Assembly: GCA_035222895.1 (NCBI GenBank)
Contig: JAVYIG010000698.1
Coordinates: forward strand, 124,001 to 188,000
Origin: Strongylocentrotus droebachiensis
Lineage: Eukaryota > Echinodermata > Echinoidea > Camarodonta > Strongylocentrotidae
DNA length: 64,000 nt
Direction: 5' to 3'
Under the pieces are notes generated by a model, which worked only from the letters and a program-made list of their open reading frames with translations, was not told the origin of the DNA and searched no databases. Every line of letters begins with the position of its first letter. The first letter of the stretch is position 1. Below, piece after piece: positions 1-10,600 of the stretch. Position numbers and translations under genes: made by a program.

Positions 1-1342
1 TGAAATGAAGGAACTAGAGGTCAATGGATTGGTTTGTAATGGAAACATTCATGTTCAAGTTTCCATTTCAAATTTTATATGTGACACACCTGCTCGTGCT
101 TTCATCAAGTGCACTAAGGGTCACAGTGGATATTATGGCTGTGACAAATGTACCCAAAGAGGGCACTATGTTGAACGCCGTGTTACTTTTCCCGCGGTTG
201 AAGTAGAACAGAGAACAGATCAGAATTTTCTTAACAAGGAAAACATTGAGCACCATCATAAAACCAGCATATTATCAGAATTAAGTGTTGGAATGATCAC
301 TCAGTTCCCTATTGATTACATGCACAATGTTTGTCTGGGTATTGTCAGGAAACTTCTAATCATCTGGATAAGGGGACCTCTGGCCACACGTATTGGACGG
401 GGTAACATTGATGCCCTTTCGAGAAAGTTGCTTGCATTCAGGGCTTTTATGCCTTGTGAATTTTCGAGAAAGGGCAGATCTCTCAATGAGCTTGATAGAT
501 GGAAAGCAACAGAGTTCCGTACTTTTTTGTTATACACAGGTGTGGTTGCTTTGAAAGGCATTTTGTCAGATGAGTCCTATGGTATTTTTACCTTGCTACA
601 TGTCAGCATGACAATTTTGAGTAGCCCTTTGTCAGTGCATTATGCAGACTATGCCAAGGAATTACTGATTGTCTTTGCAAAGTATTTTGGAAATCTGTTT
701 GGGAAAGAAATGCTGATCTACAATGTCCATGCTATTACACATTTAGCAGACGATGTTAAACGATTTGGACCTGTTGACAACTTTTCTGGTTTTCCTTTTG
801 AAAACTACTTGGCAGTGCTCAAACGCATGTTGCGCAAACCCCATCAACAACTTCAACAGGTGATCAGGAGGATAGCAGAAAAAAATGTAACTGAATCGAG
901 TAAGTGTAGTTCTACCTTCTCAGAGGGAAATACAGGAATGGATATGGGTGCATGTAAGCATAAGCACTCGTCTGGTCCCTTGCCTCCTGATTTAAACCAG
1001 CATTCATGTTCCCAGTTCAAGACCATTGTAATGGAAGAATTCTTGGTGTCAATCAAGAGAACTGGGGATTCTGCGGTTTTGATTGGAGATAATATTTGCC
1101 AGGTCCAAAATATAATTACTACAGGCTCACAATCGTATGTAGTGTACAAGAAATTTTTGTCAAGCTCCTCATTTTTCGAGTATCCAGTGGAATCGAAGAA
1201 GATTGGTATACATTATGTTGAAAACCTTGGTAGGAGGCTGCATCTTAAATTGGTAACAGGAATTGCGAATAAAGTTGTTCTTCTTCCATTCCGATTGGGC
1301 TATGTATCTATCCCCTTCAATCACAAGAAAAGTTACATGTAG
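1..1342 (+). CDS. TNP2-like (CACTA/EnSpm-type) transposase, 5' end outside window
   Basis: The frame is open from the left edge (first in-window Met at 5) to a stop at 1340-1342, giving 445 visible residues with no interruption. The sequence resembles the TNP2-like transposases common in cnidarian and echinoderm genomes. Visible hallmarks are a zinc-ligand-like block GYYGCDKC near residue 45, FPIDYMHNVCLGIVRK near 105, ATEFRTFLLYTG near 172, IYNVHAITHLADD near 242 and GFPFENYLAVLKRMLRKP near 265, followed by a C-terminal extension of about 150 residues. In CACTA elements this protein binds and cuts the transposon ends. Because the frame stays open to the edge, the start probably lies upstream. 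The intact reading frame suggests recent mobility or purifying selection. The exact clade within the CMC superfamily is uncertain. Confidence 0.8.
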   Translation, partial: EMKELEVNGLVCNGNIHVQVSISNFICDTPARAFIKCTKGHSGYYGCDKCTQRGHYVERRVTFPAVEVEQRTDQNFLNKENIEHHHKTSILSELSVGMITQFPIDYMHNVCLGIVRKLLIIWIRGPLATRIGRGNIDALSRKLLAFRAFMPCEFSRKGRSLNELDRWKATEFRTFLLYTGVVALKGILSDESYGIFTLLHVSMTILSSPLSVHYADYAKELLIVFAKYFGNLFGKEMLIYNVHAITHLADDVKRFGPVDNFSGFPFENYLAVLKRMLRKPHQQLQQVIRRIAEKNVTESSKCSSTFSEGNTGMDMGACKHKHSSGPLPPDLNQHSCSQFKTIVMEEFLVSIKRTGDSAVLIGDNICQVQNIITTGSQSYVVYKKFLSSSSFFEYPVESKKIGIHYVENLGRRLHLKLVTGIANKVVLLPFRLGYVSIPFNHKKSYM

Positions 1343-1864
1343 GCTGCAATCACAGTTGCAATTATGGTGGTTAAAGGGATATTTGAGTTTTGTTGCATAG
1401 GGCGGCAGGGCACTACACAAAATGTTATTTGTGTGAGATGATGAGAAACTGAGTGTCAAATATGAAAGAATATACAATTTTAATGACAAAACCATTTCTA
1501 ATGTTTGTAGTGTCCCACAAATATTCAGTAATTTTGAACCAGCTGTTGACAAACCATATAGCGCCTTACATGTATACGTTACGTATTATTCCAGCCAATA
1601 TTGTTGGCTGTTTCGTGTTGGTTATAATACGCACAACCAGCCGGCCCTTGTATTGTTATTATTAATTAATTCACCGGTCACCGTATTGGAGCTGAATTGA
1701 TATGATCGTTTTCAATCTAAATTCACACATTTTGGGGTCTAAAATTACCTTTTGTACATAGCAATTTTAAGTTCTAAAAGGGTATTAGAAATGTCATTTA
1801 GAATAAGAGCAATAACCATGCACTTATGAAGGCATTTGCGGTCTTAAACAAGAACTCAACTTTC
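1343..1864. other. Downstream flank of transposase, no gene seen
   Basis: AT-rich DNA without supported coding potential. TACATGTA occurs at 1334-1341 and 1567-1574. At 1850-1897 a short hairpin is formed by AGAACTCAACTTT and its near inverse AAGGTTGAGTTCT, which looks like the abutting ends of two copies of the MITE family described at 1865-6060. Confidence 0.5.
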
Positions 1865-2458
1865 CCTTTAAACAGAAGGTTGAGTTCTGGGGAGAGGTGA
1901 AAAATAATTTGTGAGCATTATCATTGTATTATGGCACTGGTTTTTTTAACATAATTATACCAAATGTGTCCACAAAAGGGTCAAAAATGAAATTATATTT
2001 ACTTACTGTAAACATGTATTTTTAGGATCAGGACTATTCATATTTTTGAGAAATGCAAATTTCGGAGCTTAATCTATCTCGCTATTTATTCACCAGATAT
2101 GAACACTTTGAGTTCTTACAATTTTATTGTGAACTTTTATATAGCATATCTAAAAACTGTGATATAAAACTCATTTGCTATTATCTACACCAAGTTACCA
2201 ACAAATATGTTGGTCTTTAAGAATATGTTTCAGAGATTATTCCTGGAAATTTTTGAGTTTCCATCTGGAAAAATACAGATTTGGTATCCCTTGAAAGTGA
2301 AAAATAGCTCTAAATTAGGGTTTTGACAATAATAACAAGTTTTTATTTCAATAAGTAAATGCTTTTTCTTGGGTCAAATTTATTTTAACATAAGATAAAT
2401 ACATTCCCAAAAATTGGGAACCAGTGTATTGCCTAATAATTTTCATATGTCACACCAC

Positions 2459-5404
2459 TGGTGTTTCGGACGTTATACACTGTTAACATTATACCGGTAA
2501 CCTTATTCAAGTTAGTTGCTTTCTTTAGGTATTATTGACCTAAGTTACATTAATTGTTTGCAGAACAATACATTTATCGAAAAAAATGTGCAGTTTTGAT
2601 TAGTTTAGCACATATACCTAGTTTGTCTTCATCGACTACCCAATTTATTTAAGGTATACTGTTCATTTCAAGAACGTGTACATTTACATGTAGTTATAAA
2701 TGCTTATGTGATCTAACAGAGCGAAATATGAAGCTAATAGCAATTGTAGACTTGTAGTCATCAAAACTCCTTAGAAAATTTACTTACAAACATACTCTCT
2801 TTGCATGCTATGAACAACAGTGTACAATACTATGCTATAGTTTGTTTCGGATGTTACACAATGTTACACTTTGCCTTAAACTACATGTATATAGTGTGTC
2901 ATTCAATAATATCACTAACACATGCATGTACTGTATGTAAGCAAAACATTGACAAATATTTTGTCTTAAATAAAACTATAAAGAAGTATCCCCAGCCATT
3001 AAGTAATAATAAATAGGGAAACTCTTATCCATTGTACATCCTGAGAATGAGACATTTTACATGTAACTTTAAAATTGTGTATGTTTTAGATTTTAATACT
3101 AGTAACAATCATCCTTTACCACTATTTGTATTAGGAGGCTGTTTCAAAAGACAACACTTGCTCTTAAATAAGTATTTATTTATTTACTTGATGACCGATT
3201 GATGGATGGATGAGTGGATGGATGTCTGGTTGGTTGCTTGATTGATCTTAACTCTTACTGTGCCGATATCACAGGTGACAAACAGTATAGGTTAAACATG
3301 TATCTTAGATTGCACTTTGCCCCAACAGGTACATGTATATGGATACCTAGATGTTCGGAGCGTAATCAAGTATTCTAGTGATCTGTGAAACATTATTGGT
3401 TGCGTTTATCTAGCAAATTTTTGGCTAGAATCAGGTTTCTCAAACGTCTTTCAGGCAAATTTAGAAGTAGATAAACGCAAAGCCTTTTTCAAACGTCTTT
3501 AGATATGGGCATATATCTAAAGACGCAAAAAGGTGCGTTTTGAATGTGACATACAGCCAGAATCACGTTTCTGAGAGATCGATAAACGCAAAGCTGTTTT
3601 GAACCTCACATACAAATATGACCACCCAGGTGTTGTGTACAAGCATGTGTGTGAAGTTGATCTCCGAGAAACTGTCTGCTTACCGGGTCAAAACAGCTGG
3701 GCAGACACAAGGCCTTTATTTTGAATCGTGAAGGGTCGATAAACGCGACATCCCGCAAATCACGATCGTATAGTGGGGTACGATAGTGGGGTACGATATG
3801 TACATGTAGTGGCAAGCCTAGATAAACGCGCTCATAGATTGATAGAATATAATTTTGTACAGGATCTTTCAAATTTCTCTGTTTAACGATAAACGATGGT
3901 TAATGAATAGGCAAGAGAAAAGGGGACAAGCAGTATTAAAGCCCATTAATATTTCACACTAGCTTATAAATTTGAGGAAGAAACTGTATGTTTAGGATCA
4001 TTAAATAAGGTATTAATGCTCTTTTCAGTATTGGATAATGGCAGTAGTAATCCCTTGTACACAGATTAGTTACGTGTACTGAGTGCCCTTTTTAAAATGT
4101 ATTTTCAGATGAAATTCCCCATAATTTTTTAGAAAAACATTTTAATTTGCTTGATTTTATCAGCTTTATATGCCTGTAACATACATGTATACCCATGTCA
4201 GGTACATAAACACTGGGTATTGCTTAAGTGGGTGATTTTGAGCTTTTGTAACCTACCAAATACATGTAGTTTAGATTGACCATACAATCTTTGGTTATAT
4301 GACATCATTTGGAACAACCTCTGTAAAAATGAAAACCTGATGATTTGCGAACACACAGCGATGTAAATAGCAAGAGGAGAGGTTGAAAAATTGATATTCT
4401 CACACCTGTCTTTGCCCCTCATTTAAACTTGTTAAGAGTATGAAAATGTATGTAAACAGTTTAATGTAACGTCCAAAACGTGCTATTGCTAACAGCATAC
4501 CAGAAAGTGCTTTTAAAATGGCTGAATATTTTTTATGAGTCACTTTTATTGAGATTTTTTCGAATAAATTACAATAAAGGATATACTAACGCAACCAGCC
4601 ATGCATCGCAAAGTGTGGCTTCAATATTTTAGGTTTTTTAAGTCAATTTTGCAGAAAATTAAGATATTTTACAGAAAATTTGATTTTTGCATCATATTTC
4701 TTCATATTTTTATATTTAAATCTAAATAAAATTATTAAAAAAAGTGCTTTTAACAGGAGTATGCATTGTGAAATCGTAACTTGCACATATGATCGAAAAT
4801 TAGTTGAAATTTGCAAACTATGTGTTAACAATCAAATAGTGTAACGTCCAAAACACCCTTCGTGAGCTTACACAAAATTATTGGATTTGAAAGACCTGAT
4901 ATGTGTTTTGACTTGTATTAAGACTTATAATAACTTATTTCATAATGATTTATTCACTCCAGATACCCTAAAATACAGATTTTTATCATTTAATTGGTAT
5001 TTTTTGTTTCGGATGTTACAACTGTTAACGCAAAATTGGTTTCAACTATAAAATAGTATTGTAGTGATGTATTGCAAATTTCTTTTTTTTTTGGTGGGTA
5101 CCCAGTAGTCGCAATCAAATGTTACGATAGATAGGTTCTGCAGTTCATATATTTTCTGCTACTTCAAATTGAAAGTTGTTTCGGACGTTACAAAATTGTT
5201 TACGGAAAATGTAACAACTTTTTCAAATTTTGAGTATATTTCTAATATAAGCACTATTATAATTAAATTATATTTTCTTTTAATTTAATGACTTGGAGTA
5301 ACTAATAAGCTTATTCAAAACATATACAATCTCAATAATTTATTGTTCTAGCGGGTTAAATGAGGGTCTCGTTGTTTACGGAAAATGTAACGTCCGAAAC
5401 ACCA
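2459..5404. repeat. Dispersed 16-17 bp motif TGTTTCGGACGTTACA in both orientations
   Basis: Forward copies lie at about 2459-2475, 2843-2859, 5004-5020 and 5178-5192. Inverse copies lie at about 4465-4479, 4839-4855 and 5388-5404. The outermost pair is a perfect 17 bp inverted repeat (TGGTGTTTCGGACGTTA). Several copies continue into CTGTTAAC or TTGTTTA. Multiple sub-terminal motif copies in both directions are typical of CACTA elements, where they bind transposon-encoded protein. Confidence 0.7.
3402..3895. repeat. Interspersed GATAAACGC(AAAG) motif cluster
   Basis: GCGTTTATC near 3403, GATAAACGCAAAG near 3469 and 3581, GATAAACGCG near 3729 and 3821, and GATAAACGATGG near 3887 occur within 500 bp, interleaved with TTTCAAACGTCTTT and AAGACGCAAAAAGG. 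The spacing is irregular, so this is not a simple tandem array. Nothing coding is present. Confidence 0.6.
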
Positions 5405-6559
5405 TTTTCAATTGCACTGTTCCATCAAAATACACGAGTTAATTCAGATTACTGTTAATTTTCTTTAAGAGCCACCCATGCTCATTAATCATCAATAAAA
5501 AAAAAAAAACATATTGTTTGTAGCTATATTTTTTTTTCGGCTCCAACCAAAAAGGTATATCAATTTTGTTACGAAATTCTGTAAACAATTTGCTGTTCAG
5601 GGATACCTCATGCATATAAAGTGACGTTGACAATTTTTCATTAAGCTATGGGAGGTCAATCTAGGTCCATGCTACAAGAATAAGTTGTAACTGATTTCTA
5701 ATTCGTTATCTTTGTAAAATTTCAGGCTCTCAAAGGGCCATTAAGCTATTTGGTCATAGTTTTTTTAAAAACAGTGCCTCATGCAAGTGAGTGTGGATGA
5801 ACATCAGATACAAAATGTTCCCTGAATAGCATGGCTCTTCAAATGCCTTAATATTCTGAATATGGCATGTAACATCATAAAAATTAAGACAGATTTTTAT
5901 GCCACATGTCCGTGTAGTCCCATACCGGTATACATCTTTCTGTGTGCAGTGCTTGTAACTTTACCAAGACTGGGCCAAATTTCTTATCATTTCGATGATT
6001 CCAGAACCACGTTTCTTTCACAATGCAATCACATGACCAGAACTCAACTTTATCTTTAAGAGTTCATTTGCAAGCATAATATTTGTTGTAGTTACATTTT
6101 AATTTGTCACCCTGTCATGATCTGATACAGATTACAAAGTACTTGTAAAATCGCCTTGGTTAGTAGGGGCAATTGTGCCATTGGAGGGATCATTTAATGT
6201 TCAAGAGCACTTGTGAGTTATGTTCTAGCTGGACTTGGCTCCTTAAATTGCTAGAGAACAGTGCTGAATGACAAGATTTTAATGGGAGGGAATGGCCATG
6301 TTGCGTGTAGGTAGAAAATGTACTCTTTAAACAAAATATACTTGTATAGCAGTAATCCATGAACAGTACCGGTAGTTGCATTTCATACATGTACATTTAG
6401 CTTACTAGCTTTCTTCATTGAACAGTAAGTGTCGAAAATCCATGGATGCATATTGCATAATGATGACAGTATTATGTTCAACAGAGATGTGACTGTTGTA
6501 TTCCTATTTTCTAATCATAAATTAATTCACACAATTGTATCCTGTGTATAAGCAGCAAT

Positions 6560-7632
6560 ATGTCAACTTCCTATTTCGTCGTCGAGTTCCACGAGTCCAA
6601 CGAAATCGACATTGTGTCGTCGGCATGGGTGAGTGCGGACGAGAAGAAGTGTCAGTGGCCGCCGCTAAAGTCTGCGCAGGCCACACTAGCAGCAAAGCAA
6701 CATAGGAAGCCAGTTGAATCCTGGGACTGGTTCGACATAACCATTATGGAGAATGGTAGTGCAGGTATTTAATACTTTACTGAGCGATTGTAATATACCA
6801 ACATTAATGTGTCCAAGTGGAGTGAATCAAATTGATAATTAATGTAAAAAGTGCATACAAGTGTACATGTACATCGGAAAGATGTGGTACTCGAACCCTA
6901 GCATCTTTGTGGATTTACAAAATCAGGAATAGACCATTCATTGAAAGATTGAAAGATAGTGCAATATCAGATGATCGACTGCAGAGTAATTTTTCTTTTT
7001 ATGGTTTTTTATTTGGAGTTTATTTTTTGCTAAACAATTCTAACTTTGCCAGGAGTTATGACATCGTTTGTGAAAAACACTCAATTTGTCATGTATACAC
7101 ATTGTAATTTTTCTTCTAGAGTTCAATTTTTTCTACCTGTATATAAATTGATCTTTGGATCTATTTTTTTACGAGTAGAAACTATTAGAATGTAGGTGTA
7201 TTTTACATTCATTATATGTGTAAGTTATGATATTATCCTGAATCCAGTATATTTTCTAACCTGCTAAAGTCATCTCAATTCAATTTAAAAAAAAAAATTA
7301 AATGATGAACTATTGTAGTAATTTTAATTTTTGTTTTCTTTTTATTTATCGCAAAGAGTCCTATAAAGATGCCAGGAAGAAGTTAAAAAAGGCGGAAAAT
7401 CACCGGTCCTTGATGACCACAGATGAGGAGACTTCAAAGAGAATAGCTGGGTATGGATAATGGAACATATAACGTCTCTAGTTGAGCTCACCTGAGCCTC
7501 GAGTGAACTATTGCAATCGCTCGTGGTCTGTCATGCCTTGAATGTTAATTTCATAATTTCAAATTTTAATGTAAATTGACAGGTATTATCATTTTTTTAA
7601 ATTTTTATTTATATATTTATTATTATTATTAT

Positions 7633-7665
<33 letters not shown>

Positions 7666-10600
7666 GGGGGGGGGGATTTAGCTGTTCAAATGGTGTACTG
7701 TCTTGCCCTAATGGGATCTGTCCATCTGTCAGGGTTTAACCAAACAAGCAGACCTGTATCATTCCTTGGGTATCTACATTTGATCATGTGCCTACAATAT
7801 GTACCTACATGTACAGTACCTACAGGTATTGTAGCTCCCATGGGATCAGTTCCCACCTTGTGCCCTCATCACAAAAAAAGAAATCTTTCTCAAATAGGAG
7901 TCGATTCATTTAAACCACACTGGTATACAGTGAATCATACATGTATGGCTGGTGGGGGGGGGGGGGGGTCTTAAGATTATGCATATAAGTATGTTGTCAC
8001 TATGATCAAAGACCCAGGGAGAGTTTATAGTATCCCAGTGATTAATGTATCTTCCTGTATATTAACTGCTAAGGCCCCTCATTTCACAGGCTCAGGTGAG
8101 CATAGAGCCCAGGGACTCTTGTTATTTTGTATTGTTCAATTGCACAATCACTAACATGTTTCTTTTGTGTCATCTTTTTCTAACTCTGATCACTAATTGA
8201 TGAGTAGGCATACATATACATACCCGTAAATGTTAGCCTGTAGTTCTTTAAAGGCATTAACGTTGTTGTATAGATGATTAATGAAAAATTATTTTGAAAA
8301 CAGATGCATTGCATTTTATTTAAATGTGTTAAAGCCAGCGTTCATCACCAACTTCTTGAAAACATTCAGGCCATCACTAATCCTACAATCAGTGCAATTG
8401 TAAAAGCAATCCAATTTTTAGATGACGGTGATAAAACTAATCGTACATTGCCCGTCCACAACATTTGGGCCTACATGTTCACCATTTTAATGTTTTTGAA
8501 CTCTTCATAAATCAATGCCTCAACTATTATTTGCACGTTTTAAAATTGAATGGAAATTTACTGTGTATTTGTCAACTAGGAATCAATGCATGAATAAAAC
8601 ACATTTCAGACTTTCATGTTGGAAATAATTCACTATTTCATTGTTTTCTAATACTAATTACAAGAGCCAATATATTGCCAAAACCCAAGTATATTTCATA
8701 TTTTCTAAAATATTGCAACCTCAAAATCAAAACTTGTGCACACTCTGTTTCTATAATAATGCATTGGATATATTTTGAGTTTTTATATAACGATCAGCCA
8801 ATGCATAAGAGCTTTTCCAATGAAGAGAATTGAGACACATATATTTAAAAAAAATGAAATTCACAAGGGAATATATGGCTCATTTCATTCCAGAAAACTA
8901 AATAACTCATTTTTTGTGTTCATAATTTACCACATGATTGGGATGCAAGTTCGTTAAGGCATATGGCAGACTTCTGAGGTATAATATCCAGCACTCGTGC
9001 AGCTCTGCATAGATTTTGTAAGTGATACGTATTACGTACTCGCGGACAGTGAGATCTACTTCATCAGAGAAAAGAGTCAGGAACTGGGCAGTGTAAATAT
9101 GTACATGTAAGTATGCTGTTTAATGTTTTGCTTCATCCCACACACACATGCTGTTGTGTGTAAGTTGAGTGTTCATAGCAAGTACTGTGATGACACTTGC
9201 ATGAAAGGAACGTGCAAGGTAGGTTGTAAAGACTTTCTGCAGTTGGCTCTTCATAAGTTTCAACTTCTAGTTAGGTGAAAACTTGTGCCAGGCAGGGTTG
9301 TTGCATGGCATGATAGGAATTCAGTACATTGTGGCATGCTTGTATTTCCTACAATTACACTTACTGTCTTGCCTGATTGTTCCTTGTTCTTTGTTCATAC
9401 ACGTACTTGCATTTAAGGATTGTTTTTGTTCTTCACACCTACAGAAGATTTAAAAATAGATTTTTGCATCACCATCCCCAATTTTTTTCTTTTTCGTGCA
9501 GTGAAGTGAAGTGTATAAAATACTATGGTAATTTCAATTTTTTGAAATGACATTTCCATATGTTTTGTACACAAATCACAAAAATGAGCGATTTTCGGGC
9601 TGACATGCCTCAAAAGGTCACGTGACTTTGAAACTATATGTCAAATTTTCTAAAAAATTGTTTTAAAAGATGCGTAAGACTCAGAAAAAAAAAGGTCATG
9701 AAAGGAAAATGTTATATCTGCCGCGGTTTCGGAGTAGTCGCGAAATTTCTACAGGGGGGGGGGGGTCAAATTGACCCCCCCCCCCCAGTTAACATAGGGT
9801 TAAAGGTGGTAGCCCTTCATTTGGAACATTCCAAATTTACATCTCTTCTACCATGAGAACTCCCAAAGTAAAAGTTTAGATTATATAGACGAGAAGTTTG
9901 GCTATGAGTATGAGTAGTGAATATGTTTTGCATTGACCAGACACTGTTAAAAGTCAGGAAATAATTTGAAGGTATTATCTTGCCCATTTGACTTGTAATT
10001 CTACTGGTGCAAAGATGGTGGTGGTGGTTATTTTACCTGACTGCTAAGAAGGCATAAATGCTTGTAAGTATTTAAAGCAACCAGACTACAGCTACCGGTA
10101 CGCGTTTTTTAAATGGTGTAATAATTAGCTGCATAAGGATTGTGTTTTCATTACCGGTATAAATAAAAATAATGTTATTTTTTTCAAACACACAAACTTT
10201 TGCATTTCAGACTTCCTGCAAGATTAATATCTGACGCAGAGAGCTCAGAAGATGAGTGTGCTCCAGGCCTTTTAAGCTCTAATACAGAGCTCCCAGGAGT
10301 CCCATTGATGCAACTGCAAGGTACATAATGATGATGACTTGATGAAAATTTGTTGTTCAGTCACAAAGGAATTTTGTTACTCAGTGAAGCAATCATATTC
10401 AAGAATGCATTTTTAACATACTAGATTTAAAATGAGACATATTTAAAAAATAAAAATAACATATATACTATCATATCAAACAGGAATGGTAAATATGGAA
10501 AATTATTATTATTTTTTTTTTTTTTTTGGGGGGGGGGGGGGGTCAGGTTGTATTCACAAATTTGATTATTGCTACATGTACATTTTTATTCTCATTTTTC

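Larger units (their letters stand above)
1934..5780. mobile_element. Non-coding DNA transposon of about 3.85 kb inserted in a MITE, candidate non-autonomous CACTA-like element
   Basis: Bounded by comparison with the unsplit MITE copy at 12795-12925. ATG occurs at both junctions (1931-1933 and 5781-5783), compatible with a 3 bp target duplication; a 2 bp AT duplication is also possible. The left end reads GCACTGGTTTTTTTAAC and the inverse of the right end reads GAGGCACTGTTTTTAAA, and similarity continues about 30 bp inward to TATACCAAAT/TATGACCAAAT. A CACTG terminus plus a 3 bp duplication is the CACTA pattern. Inside are motif copies in both orientations (separate entries), a GGATGGAT-type microsatellite near 3200 and no convincing ORF. 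It could be mobilised in trans by a TNP2-like transposase; this is inference. Confidence 0.6.
1865..6060 (+). mobile_element. MITE with AAAGTTGAGTTCTGG-type ends, split by a 3.85 kb insertion
   Basis: The left part (about 1865-1933) and right part (5781-6060) are contiguous in a related copy at 12795-12925: 1873-1933 matches 12797-12856 and 5781-5855 continues it. The right end (CCAGAACTCAACTTTATC at about 6037-6054) is the inverse of the left end of the copy at 20760 (AAAGATAAACTTGAGTTC). The part at 5930-6020 also matches 17500-17585 and 20870-20950 in inverse orientation. The split therefore marks an insertion (1934-5780). No coding capacity. Confidence 0.65.

Noticed and set aside
7576..7974. 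132-residue plus frame with Phe and Gly runs
   Set aside because: It crosses a T30G11 homopolymer and another G tract inside an intron; no domain and unstable frame.
8304..8510. 68-residue plus frame in intron 2 of the DUF4806-type gene
   Set aside because: Adding it would break the phase between exons 2 and 3, which join cleanly, and it shows no family resemblance.
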